Origin: Bacillota bacterium | GTDB lineage: Bacteria > Bacillota > Dethiobacteria > DTU022 | Length of the DNA: 7,375 bases | Direction of reading: 5' to 3' | Assembly (NCBI GenBank): GCA_012510305.1 | Contig: JAAZIE010000081.1 | Location: 1-7,375, forward strand | In this document: in pieces, positions 1-6,160 of the stretch | How the letters are laid out: each line of letters begins with the position of its first letter | How positions within the stretch are numbered: position 1 is the first letter of the stretch | Program-made: the position numbers and the translations under genes | The notes under the pieces: generated by a model | What the model was told of the DNA's origin: nothing | Database searches by the model: none | What the model saw: only the letters and a program-made list of their open reading frames with translations

Positions 1-300
1 CCCTCGGGGTTTACCGTGGTCAAAGATAAATACCTGTGGAGCGTGGTGCCGAAAAGCGTCATGTTCGGCTATATCCGTCCACAAAATTACAAGGATGAAA
101 TGAAAGCGCTGATTGCAAAAAGACGGCTCAACAACCCGCTTCACTATACCGCGGATATAAATTTGAAACGCCGTTTTTCACTGTTCAAATCACGGTTGGG
201 GCACATCTACAAGTATCGCAAATACCTGGGCAACAGCACTCCCCTGAACCGGGCTCCCTCCACCCCTGCTTTACGGTGGACGCCGGAAGGAAAGAAATGA
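1..300 (+). CDS. C-terminal end of an unidentified protein (5' partial)
   Basis: The reading frame is open from the first base of the window to a TGA at 298-300, so this is the 3' end of a longer gene. The GTG at 16 is probably not the real start: it has no purine-rich ribosome binding site and the frame continues upstream of it. The visible 99 residues are rich in Lys, Arg and Tyr, with a basic stretch around ADINLKRRFSLFKSRLGHIY and a low-complexity Pro/Thr-rich end (STPLNRAPSTPALRWTPEGKK spans the last 21 codons). I see no membrane segment, metal motif or nucleotide-binding motif, and I do not recognise the family. Hand counting gives about 50% GC over the 300 bases and about 42% for 61-180, lower than a sampled stretch of gyrA (about 62%). 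The stop is 28 nt before the racemase start, so the two genes are probably co-transcribed. Confidence 0.65.
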   Translation, partial: PSGFTVVKDKYLWSVVPKSVMFGYIRPQNYKDEMKALIAKRRLNNPLHYTADINLKRRFSLFKSRLGHIYKYRKYLGNSTPLNRAPSTPALRWTPEGKK

Positions 301-310
301 TTCCCGCAGC

Positions 311-318
311 GAGAGGAG
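311..318 (+). promoter_or_regulatory. Ribosome binding site of the racemase gene
   Basis: GAGAGGAG lies 10 nt before the ATG at 329 and supports that start. It falls in the 28-nt gap after the preceding gene, which suggests independent ribosome loading on a shared transcript. Confidence 0.6.
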
Positions 319-328
319 ACCGGCAAAA

Positions 329-1024
329 ATGCTGGGGGTAATCGGCGGCATGGGTCCCCAGGCGACTGTATATTTCTTGCAGGGGATCATTGACCAAACC
401 GATGCCGGTTGCGATCAGGAACATATCCCCATGATTATTCTCAACCATACCACCATGCCCGATCGGACCGCAGCTATCCTTTCGGGAAACAAAACCGAAA
501 TCTGCGAAGCCCTTCTGCGGGACGCCCGGATGCTGGAGAAAAACGGCTGCAGCGCCATCGTTATCCCCTGCAACACCTCGCATTATTTTGTCGACGAGAT
601 CCAAAAAGGCATCTCCATCCCCATTATTCACATGGCCCGGGAAACGATAAACCGGGTTTCCGAAACCAGGCCCGGCATCAAGAAGCTGGCGATCCTGGCC
701 ACCAGCGGAACCATTCAGTCGGGAGTTTATCACCGGGAATGCCTGAAGAAGGGCTTCGAACCCTGCGCCCCCTCACCGGAAAAACAGCTGCTGCTGATGG
801 ATATAATTTACCGGGAAATAAAAAAGAAGAGGCCGGGCAGCCTCTCCAAGTTTTTGGAGGTGGAGCGAGAGATCAAAGCCGCAGGCTGCGAAGCGGCAAT
901 TCTCGCCTGCACCGAGCTTTCCTGCTTCGCGCGCCAGGTTGAACTGCCGGAATATTATATTGACGCCATGGATATCCTCATCGACAAAACAGTGCAGTTC
1001 TACGGAAAAGGGAAAAAGGGATGA
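329..1024 (+). CDS. Aspartate/glutamate racemase family protein (aspartate racemase-like)
   Basis: This 231-residue protein matches the cofactor-independent (PLP-independent) aspartate racemase family in length and motifs. Such enzymes interconvert L- and D-aspartate in the cytoplasm using two cysteines as acid and base. Both are present: Cys81 in VIPCNTSH and Cys194 in ILACTELS, at nearly the positions known for the archaeal enzyme from Pyrococcus horikoshii (Cys82 and Cys194). The N-terminus carries the family signature GGMGPQAT (residues 6-13), then PDRTAAIL near 44-51 and LATSGTIQSGVY near 123-134. The start gives a slightly shorter N-terminus than many homologues but begins directly with the first beta strand. 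D-aspartate could feed peptidoglycan cross-bridges, but no wall-synthesis gene is visible beside it, so the physiological role is open. Substrate specificity within the Asp/Glu/hydantoin racemase superfamily cannot be read with certainty; aspartate is the best guess from the overall resemblance. Confidence 0.88.
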   Translation: MLGVIGGMGPQATVYFLQGIIDQTDAGCDQEHIPMIILNHTTMPDRTAAILSGNKTEICEALLRDARMLEKNGCSAIVIPCNTSHYFVDEIQKGISIPIIHMARETINRVSETRPGIKKLAILATSGTIQSGVYHRECLKKGFEPCAPSPEKQLLLMDIIYREIKKKRPGSLSKFLEVEREIKAAGCEAAILACTELSCFARQVELPEYYIDAMDILIDKTVQFYGKGKKG

Positions 1025-1066
1025 AAGAAGAACCACCGGGTGAGAATTTAAAACCGGCGGGTGTAA

Positions 1067-1100
1067 AATAGCGGACACCCTGTGCCGGGCGTCCGCTGTT
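1067..1100 (-). terminator. Hairpin terminator between convergent genes, best fit to the minus strand
   Basis: Bases 1067-1076 pair with 1091-1100 (core AGCGGAC/GTCCGCT, extended by A-T, A-T and a G-T wobble). After one A/C mismatch, CCC 1078-1080 pairs with GGG 1087-1089 around a six-base loop. Read on the minus strand the stem is followed by ATTTTA, the T-tract expected of an intrinsic terminator for the EF-G-like gene, whose stop is 27 nt upstream. Read on the + strand it follows the racemase stop by 42 nt but is trailed only by GTTAACC, a weak T-tract. It may therefore act on both genes, more strongly on the minus-strand one. Confidence 0.72.
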
Positions 1101-1127
1101 AACCTGGTTATGCCGTGCGGTTAAACG

Positions 1128-3212
1128 CTATTCCTTCTCTTTTTCCGCTTCAGCAGCCGCGATCACCTGCTCCGCCGCCTGGTGCGGCACCTCCTCGTAG
1201 TGTGAAAAGGCCATGGTGAAAAAGCCGCGCCCCTGGGTCATTGAGCGCAGATCAATGGAGTAGCGGAACATTTCGGCCATGGGCACCTGGGCGCGGATCT
1301 TCTGCAGCTCGCCCGCCGAGTCCACACCCTGGATCCGGCCCCGCCGTCCGTTAAGATCGCCCATGATATCACCCATGAAGGCATCGGGAACAGTGATCTC
1401 CACGTTCATCACCGGCTCAAGCAAAACCGGTTGGGACTGCTCTACTCCCCTGCGAAAAGCCATCGCCGCGGCGATCTTGAAAGCCATTTCTGAAGAATCC
1501 ACCGTATGGTAAGAACCGTCCACCAACCTTACTCCTATATCGACTACGGGATAGCCGGCGAGAACGCCCTCTTCCATGGCTTCGCGGATCCCTTTTTCTA
1601 CAGCGGGGACATACTGCTTCGGAACCACACCGCCGAAAATTTTATCTTCAAAAAGAAAGCCCTCTCCCGACGCCAGCGGTTCCAGTTCCAGGAAAACGTG
1701 CCCGTACTGCCCTCTCCCTCCGGTCTGCTTCTTGTGCCTTCCCTCTACCTTGGTCTGCCCTTTGATCGTCTCTTTATAAGGCACCTTCGGTGTAGAAAGG
1801 TCCACCTCGACGCCGAACTTTTGGGCCAGGCGGCTGACAATAATCTCCAGGTGCAGCTCCCCCAGTCCGGAGATGACGGTCTCGCGTGTCTCCGCCCGCC
1901 GTTCCAGGCGAAAGGTGGGATCTTCCTCCAGGAAGCGGGACAGGCCGCTGCTCACCTTTTCCTCGTCCCCCTTGGTTTTGGGCTCCACGGCAAAGGAGAT
2001 CACCGCGTCGGGAAAACCGATGGGTGGAAATTGGAAGGGGCTGCCGCGATCGCAAAGGGTATCACCGGTGGCCGTCTGTTGAAGCTTGGCCACGGCGGCA
2101 ATATCGCCGGCAACGACCTGCTCCATCGAAACCTGGTCCTTTCCCCGCATGGAAAAAACCTGCCCCACCCGCTCGCTCTTGCCCCTGTTGGCGTTGTACA
2201 CTTGCGAATCGGGTTTGAGCATCCCGGAGTAGACCCGGAAATAGTTGATCCGCCCCACGTAAGGATCGGCCAGGGTCTTGTAGACAAGGGCGGCAAAAGG
2301 CTCCTCCGGGGAAGGGTTGCGGGTTAGCTCTTCTTCATTTTCCGGATGAACCCCGCTGATATCACCCCGTTCAAGCGGTGAGGGAAGAAAGCGCTCCATA
2401 AAATCGAGCAGCGGCGCGCTGCCAAAATTGGAAACGGCGGCACCGCAAAGCACCGGGGTAACCTTTCTCTCTAAAATGCCGCGGCGCAAGCCCTGCCGGA
2501 GCTCCTCTATTTCCAGGGTTTCGCCTTCAAGATACTTCAGCAGCAGCTCGTCGTCTGTTTCAGCCACCGCCTCGATGAGCTTCTCCCTGAGCGCCCCGGC
2601 CTGCTCAAGCAGCTCCCCGGGGATATCGCCGGTATCAACTTTTTTGCCGTCATCGGAAAAATATAACGCTCTTTCTTCAACCAGGTCCACGACCCCTTTA
2701 AAACTTTCCTCTTTGCCGATAGGCAGGTGCACCGGAACCACGTTCATGCCAAAATGTTTTTGCAGCTGCTCCATGGCACCGTCAAAATCAGCGTTTTCAC
2801 GATCCAGCTTATTCATGAAAACCAGGCGGGGCAGCCCGAAGTCATCGGCATATTGCCATACCTTTTCGGTGCCCACCTCCACCCCGGAAACAGCACAAAC
2901 GACCACTGCGCAGCAGTCGGCCACGCGAAGAGCGCCGATCAGATCACCGATAAAATCAAAGTAGCCGGGTGTATCTAAAAGGTTGATCTTGACGCCGCCC
3001 CATTCCAGGGGAGCCAACCCCACGTTGATGGTAACCTGCCTTTTGATCTCGTCGGGATCATAGTCGGTCGTGGTGGTTCCCGCTTCAATATTTCCCTGGC
3101 GGTTGATCGCCCCGCTGGTAAAAAGAAGCGCTTCGGTTAGAGAGGTCTTACCGGCACCCCCGTGCGAGATTAGAGCAACATTGCGGATCGCTTCGCTGGC
3201 ATAACTTTTCAT
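1128..3212 (-). CDS. Elongation factor G-like GTPase (EF-G-2/FusA2 type)
   Basis: A full-length 694-residue translational GTPase with the five-domain EF-G plan: G domain about 1-280, domain II about 303-385 (AALVYKTLADPYVGRINYFRVYSG region), domain III about 400-470, domain IV about 475-600 with TGGRGQYGHV at 497-506, and domain V about 600-680. The P-loop is SHGGAGKT (16-23), G3 is DTPGY (80-84), G4 is NKLD (134-137) and G5 is CGAA (256-259). Canonical EF-G has DTPGH, whose His positions the hydrolytic water. The Tyr84 found here, together with RQVTINVGLAPLEW in place of RGITI in switch I, is typical of the EF-G-2 subfamily known from Thermus thermophilus. The gene is also outside a str operon, so it is probably a second EF-G paralogue rather than the housekeeping factor; its exact cellular role is not settled for the subfamily. 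The ATG at 3212 is preceded by GGAGGAGG with 9-nt spacing. Confidence 0.9.
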   Translation of the reverse strand: MKSYASEAIRNVALISHGGAGKTSLTEALLFTSGAINRQGNIEAGTTTTDYDPDEIKRQVTINVGLAPLEWGGVKINLLDTPGYFDFIGDLIGALRVADCCAVVVCAVSGVEVGTEKVWQYADDFGLPRLVFMNKLDRENADFDGAMEQLQKHFGMNVVPVHLPIGKEESFKGVVDLVEERALYFSDDGKKVDTGDIPGELLEQAGALREKLIEAVAETDDELLLKYLEGETLEIEELRQGLRRGILERKVTPVLCGAAVSNFGSAPLLDFMERFLPSPLERGDISGVHPENEEELTRNPSPEEPFAALVYKTLADPYVGRINYFRVYSGMLKPDSQVYNANRGKSERVGQVFSMRGKDQVSMEQVVAGDIAAVAKLQQTATGDTLCDRGSPFQFPPIGFPDAVISFAVEPKTKGDEEKVSSGLSRFLEEDPTFRLERRAETRETVISGLGELHLEIIVSRLAQKFGVEVDLSTPKVPYKETIKGQTKVEGRHKKQTGGRGQYGHVFLELEPLASGEGFLFEDKIFGGVVPKQYVPAVEKGIREAMEEGVLAGYPVVDIGVRLVDGSYHTVDSSEMAFKIAAAMAFRRGVEQSQPVLLEPVMNVEITVPDAFMGDIMGDLNGRRGRIQGVDSAGELQKIRAQVPMAEMFRYSIDLRSMTQGRGFFTMAFSHYEEVPHQAAEQVIAAAEAEKEKE

Positions 3213-3221
3213 CGATCATCG

Positions 3222-3229
3222 CCTCCTCC
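3222..3229 (-). promoter_or_regulatory. Strong ribosome binding site of the EF-G-like gene
   Basis: On the minus strand GGAGGAGG lies 9 nt before the ATG at 3212. A second ATG lies at 3219-3217 between the site and this start, but its frame does not encode the EF-G family sequence, so 3212 is the start that gives the conserved N-terminus. Confidence 0.65.
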
Positions 3230-3260
3230 GTACTGCTTACAGCCGGTATCGTCAAAACCA

Positions 3261-3292
3261 AGCCCGGCCGCCGCCGACTGCCGGGGCCGGCT
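3261..3292 (-). terminator. GC-rich hairpin with T-rich flank: terminator or leader attenuator
   Basis: A3261-C3264 pairs with G3289-T3292 and G3266-C3269 with G3285-C3288, with a single bulged base at 3265 and a possible inner extension of three pairs (3271-3273 with 3282-3284). On the minus strand the stem is followed by TGGTTTTG, a short T-rich run. It could terminate read-through from the carboxyltransferase gene upstream. Because the predicted promoter at 3318-3346 lies before it, it would also sit in the leader of the EF-G-like transcript. The local GC-richness means a chance hairpin is possible. Confidence 0.4.
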
Positions 3293-3317
3293 CGTAACAA
3301 AGTCCGTTCCAACGTTC

Positions 3318-3346
3318 ATTATAGCCGAACAGGATAAAAATTTAAA
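3318..3346 (-). promoter_or_regulatory. Sigma-70/sigma-A type promoter for the EF-G-like gene
   Basis: Read on the minus strand, TTTAAA (3346-3341, four of six matches to TTGACA) is followed after exactly 17 nt by a perfect TATAAT (3323-3318). The surrounding AT-rich patch stands out against GC-rich flanks. Transcription would begin near 3313-3310, giving a leader of about 100 nt before the ATG at 3212. No other promoter of this quality is visible in the window. Confidence 0.65.
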
Positions 3347-3370
3347 TCCATCTCTTTCTGCCGGACCCCG

Positions 3371-4855
3371 TTAGACAGGATAGATCAGGTGGGCCCCCTC
3401 CCGCCGGAGAAGCGCCCTGTCCACAGAGGAAAAACGCGTAAAATCAAGTTCCTTATTGCCGGCAGCCGCCCGGCCCGCCCTGTTCCCCTGCCCGGACTCG
3501 GCCAGCGGGGGGAGCAGCCCCCGGCGCCTTTTAAAAAAGTCAAGCGCCACGTTGGGAAAAAGAATATAGGAGAGCAGGTCTTCTTCCTGGACCATGTACT
3601 CGGCAATTTCATGCCGCGCTGCGGGCAGTTGAGGCTCCATCAGATCGGCCGGCCTGGCGGTAACCGGTTTTTCATCTCCCAGGACCTGCCGTAAAATGGC
3701 AGGGTTGATCTCGCCCGGCGGACGCCCGTATAGACCGCGCAGATAATTTTTTATTTCTGTGGAGACCATCTTGTAGCGCTTACCCAGGAGCACATTGACG
3801 ACCGCCTGGGTCCCGACGATCTGGCTGCTGGGAGTTACCAGCGGTGGATAACCGAGGTCGGCGCGGACGCGGGGGACCTCTTCCAAAACCCGGGGCAGCA
3901 GATCCAGGGCATCCTGCTCAGCCAGCTGCGAGGAGAGATTGGAGATCATCCCACCCGGTATCTGGTAACGGAGCACGTTGGTATCCACCCCCATGATCAC
4001 GTTGCGGGGGATCTCGTAGCACCCGGCAACCCCCTTGAAATGCTCGCTGATCCGGGCAAGCATCTGCAGATCCAGCCCGGTGTCATAAGGCGTCCCCTGC
4101 AGCGCCGCGACCATGCTGTCTGCGGGAGGCTGGCTGGTCCCCAGGGAGAGGGTGGCGCTGACAACATCGACTACATCGGCACCGGCCTCGATTCCCTTCA
4201 GGTAAGACATCGAGGCCATCCCGCTCGTGTAATGGCAGTGCAGCTGGACCGGCAGGCCCACCTCTGCCTTCAGGCGGCGCACCAGTTCAAAGGCGTCGGC
4301 CGGCGACAGCAGCCCGGCCATATCTTTAATACAGATGGAGTCGGCGCCCATTCCCCGGAGCACCTCCGCCAGCTCAACGAAGTGGGTGATGTTATGCAGC
4401 GGGCTGATCGTGTAACTCAGCGCTGCCTGGACATGGGCACCTTCTTCTTTGGTCGCCCGCATGGCCTGCTCCATGTTGCGCGAGTCGTTTAAAGCGTCGA
4501 AGATCCGGATGATATCGATACCGTTACCGACCGCCCGCTTTATAAATTCTTGGACTACGTCATCGGCGTAATGGCGATACCCCACTATATTTTGACCGCG
4601 CAGGAGCATCTGCAGCCGTGTCTGTTTAAAAAGAGAGCGCAGTCGGCGCAGCCTTTCCCAGGGGTCCTCGTCAAGAAAACGCATGCAGGCATCGAAAGTG
4701 GCCCCGCCCCAGACCTCCAGCGAATGATAACCCACCCGGTCCATCAGCTCCGCGGCCGGGGTCATCTCCCCCAGGCGCATCCTTGTAGCCAGAAGAGACT
4801 GGTGGGCATCGCGTAAAGTAGTGTCGGTAATGCCGACTTTTTTCCGACCGGTCAT
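3371..4855 (-). CDS. Carboxyltransferase subunit: pyruvate carboxylase subunit B / oxaloacetate decarboxylase alpha / transcarboxylase 5S type, no biotinyl domain
   Basis: This 494-residue protein is a biotin-dependent carboxyltransferase that moves a carboxyl group between carboxybiotin and pyruvate/oxaloacetate. The TIM-barrel catalytic domain begins with DTTLRDAHQSLLATR (11-25), where Asp16 is the expected metal ligand. Lys177 in CIKDMAGLL is the expected carbamylated lysine, and His206 and His208 in LHCHYTSG are the other metal ligands. GTSQPPADS (239-247) and VTPSSQIVGTQAVVNVLLG mark the substrate pocket region and the start of the C-terminal helical domain. The protein ends soon after LFPNVALDFFKRRRG with a variable tail and has no AMKM biotinylation motif, so it resembles the 5S subunit of transcarboxylase in length (about 505 residues) more than OadA/PycB proteins that end in a biotinyl domain. 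Biotin carrier and biotin carboxylase must be encoded elsewhere. The ATG at 4855 follows AAGGGGG at 4864-4870, a weak ribosome binding site, and lies 30 nt after the flavoprotein stop, so co-transcription is likely. Whether it works in anaplerosis, decarboxylation or transcarboxylation cannot be decided here. Confidence 0.85.
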   Translation of the reverse strand: MTGRKKVGITDTTLRDAHQSLLATRMRLGEMTPAAELMDRVGYHSLEVWGGATFDACMRFLDEDPWERLRRLRSLFKQTRLQMLLRGQNIVGYRHYADDVVQEFIKRAVGNGIDIIRIFDALNDSRNMEQAMRATKEEGAHVQAALSYTISPLHNITHFVELAEVLRGMGADSICIKDMAGLLSPADAFELVRRLKAEVGLPVQLHCHYTSGMASMSYLKGIEAGADVVDVVSATLSLGTSQPPADSMVAALQGTPYDTGLDLQMLARISEHFKGVAGCYEIPRNVIMGVDTNVLRYQIPGGMISNLSSQLAEQDALDLLPRVLEEVPRVRADLGYPPLVTPSSQIVGTQAVVNVLLGKRYKMVSTEIKNYLRGLYGRPPGEINPAILRQVLGDEKPVTARPADLMEPQLPAARHEIAEYMVQEEDLLSYILFPNVALDFFKRRRGLLPPLAESGQGNRAGRAAAGNKELDFTRFSSVDRALLRREGAHLIYPV

Positions 4856-4885
4856 CCGCCCCGCCCCCTTTAAAAATACTTTATT

Positions 4886-6160
4886 TTATGGTTCCAGTTG
4901 ATCTGCGGCCGCAGATCCGAGATAGCGTCCCCAAACCAGTGCCTCCGTTAGCGCCACGCCGGGGATAACCGTTTCCCCGTTAAGCCCTCCCGCCGTTTCC
5001 CCCAGGGCGTAAAGCCCTTTTACCGGCTCTTTGTTCCGGAGGACCAAACCAGCGTCGTTCACCGCAATTCCGCCGAGGCAGTATACCGCCACCGGCTTTA
5101 TCCTGCAGCCCAAAAAAGGCTTTTCCGGTTGCCTGAAACGGCGGCTCAGCTCCGGCAGCCGGAGCCGGTAGTGCTTCATGAAAGCATCGATACCGCTGTA
5201 ACGAGGCCAATCCGGCTTCTGCTTCGGTTTCAGCCCCGCTTCAGGTACAAGCAGGTATGCGCTTTGGGAAGGGCTTTCCAGAAGAAGACCCACCAGCTCG
5301 TTTCTCTGAAGCTCTGAAAACAAAAAGATCTCGCGATCAAGGATCATCAAAGTCTCCACAGGCGGTTCCCCCAGGGCTTGCCCCTGCTTTTCTTCCACGG
5401 CGGGAGCGTAGGAAAAAGCCGTCTCGCTGACCAGGTCCAGCCCGGCTTCGCGGGCCAGCGCCACACCTCTTCCCCCGCCGCTGCCGATCCAGGGGGCCAC
5501 AGCGGTGCCCGGTGCCAGTTCGCCCACCTGCGCGGGGTCGCCTAGAAAACCGCCGTCCGCCAGAATAACCGCCGGGGCGTAGACGTCGTTATAAACTCCG
5601 GCGGTATCGGTGAAGCCGGCGCCGGCAACACTGTCGCCATCCTGCAGCAGCTCTTCCAAAACCGCGCCCTCGATAAAACGGACTCCTTCCTGGCAGGCTT
5701 TCTCTTTTAGCAGGCTGTGAACCTGGTCGTAAGAGCGGTTTTGGGGAATAACCCCGTCGGGCCCGGGCTCTACCTTCAAACCCGTTTCCCTGGAAAGCCA
5801 GGCCAGATCTTCCGAAGCGTTCCGGTAAAGGAGATCAAAGTGCCATTTCTGATAGCCGCTCCATCCGCGGTCAGCGATCAACTTCTTGAAGGAGCCGGCA
5901 GATTTTCGGGGACGGAGAAAGCCCTCTTCCCACATCCAGCGCTCCCCAGGGGATTCCCCGGAAAAGAGAACCACCGAAGCACCTCTCCGGGAGGCTTCCA
6001 GGGAGGCGGCCAGCCCGCCGATGCCATCACCTATGATTACCAGGTCGGCACTTATCGGCAGCGCCTTATCCTCGCTCAACCCGGGTTCAAAACCGCAACC
6101 GGAGAGCAGAAATAAGGTTGCCACAAAAAAACCCAAGGTGCGGCGGTACCGGGCTTTCAT
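4886..6160 (-). CDS. FAD-dependent oxidoreductase lipoprotein (fumarate reductase/flavocytochrome c flavoprotein superfamily, divergent)
   Basis: A 424-residue protein with an N-terminal export signal: basic MKARYRR, a hydrophobic run LGFFVATLFLL and the lipobox LSGC with lipidated Cys22, predicting anchoring on the outer face of the membrane. The mature part opens with an FAD-binding Rossmann motif, VIIGDGIGG (GxGxxG at 44-49), has VILADGGF (198-205) in place of the usual ATGGF, and closes with the FAD-binding C-terminal region GLYALGETAGG...GVALTEALVWGR (382-412). This is the architecture of the FAD-binding domain 2 family. It has no CxxCH haem motif. The His of the usual HxxMGG motif is replaced (VYCLGG, 359-364) and the Arg of the usual NRLGG motif is absent (ETVIPG, 396-401), so classical fumarate reduction is unlikely; the substrate is unknown. 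The adjacent Arg6-Arg7 could be a weak Tat signal. Its ATG shares one base with the gyrA stop (TAATG), with AGGAGG and GGGAG sites inside the end of gyrA. Confidence 0.82.
   Translation of the reverse strand: MKARYRRTLGFFVATLFLLSGCGFEPGLSEDKALPISADLVIIGDGIGGLAASLEASRRGASVVLFSGESPGERWMWEEGFLRPRKSAGSFKKLIADRGWSGYQKWHFDLLYRNASEDLAWLSRETGLKVEPGPDGVIPQNRSYDQVHSLLKEKACQEGVRFIEGAVLEELLQDGDSVAGAGFTDTAGVYNDVYAPAVILADGGFLGDPAQVGELAPGTAVAPWIGSGGGRGVALAREAGLDLVSETAFSYAPAVEEKQGQALGEPPVETLMILDREIFLFSELQRNELVGLLLESPSQSAYLLVPEAGLKPKQKPDWPRYSGIDAFMKHYRLRLPELSRRFRQPEKPFLGCRIKPVAVYCLGGIAVNDAGLVLRNKEPVKGLYALGETAGGLNGETVIPGVALTEALVWGRYLGSAAADQLEP

Noticed and set aside
297..341. Small + strand frame ATG ATT ... 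TAA overlapping the stop of the first gene (ATGA)
   Set aside because: Only 14 codons; it overlaps the racemase start and has no supporting evidence. The ATGA arrangement looks accidental because the racemase has its own ribosome binding site and start at 329.
185..733. Minus-strand open frame of 182 codons opposite the racemase
   Set aside because: The + strand frame carries both catalytic cysteines and family motifs; the opposite frame crosses two real genes and shows no motif.
1506..2327. Long open frame on the + strand (273 codons) opposite the EF-G-like gene
   Set aside because: It lies wholly antisense to a strongly conserved gene, has no recognisable family motif, and is explained by the GC-rich codon pattern of the real gene.
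3415..3430. DnaA-box-like TGTCCACAG near the 3' end of the carboxyltransferase gene, considered because gyrA often lies near oriC
   Set aside because: It is a single imperfect match inside coding sequence with no clustered boxes or AT-rich unwinding region, so no origin is supported.
4856..4885. AT-rich 30-nt gap between flavoprotein and carboxyltransferase genes as a promoter
   Set aside because: No -35/-10 pair with proper spacing fits; the gap is short and more consistent with an operon junction.
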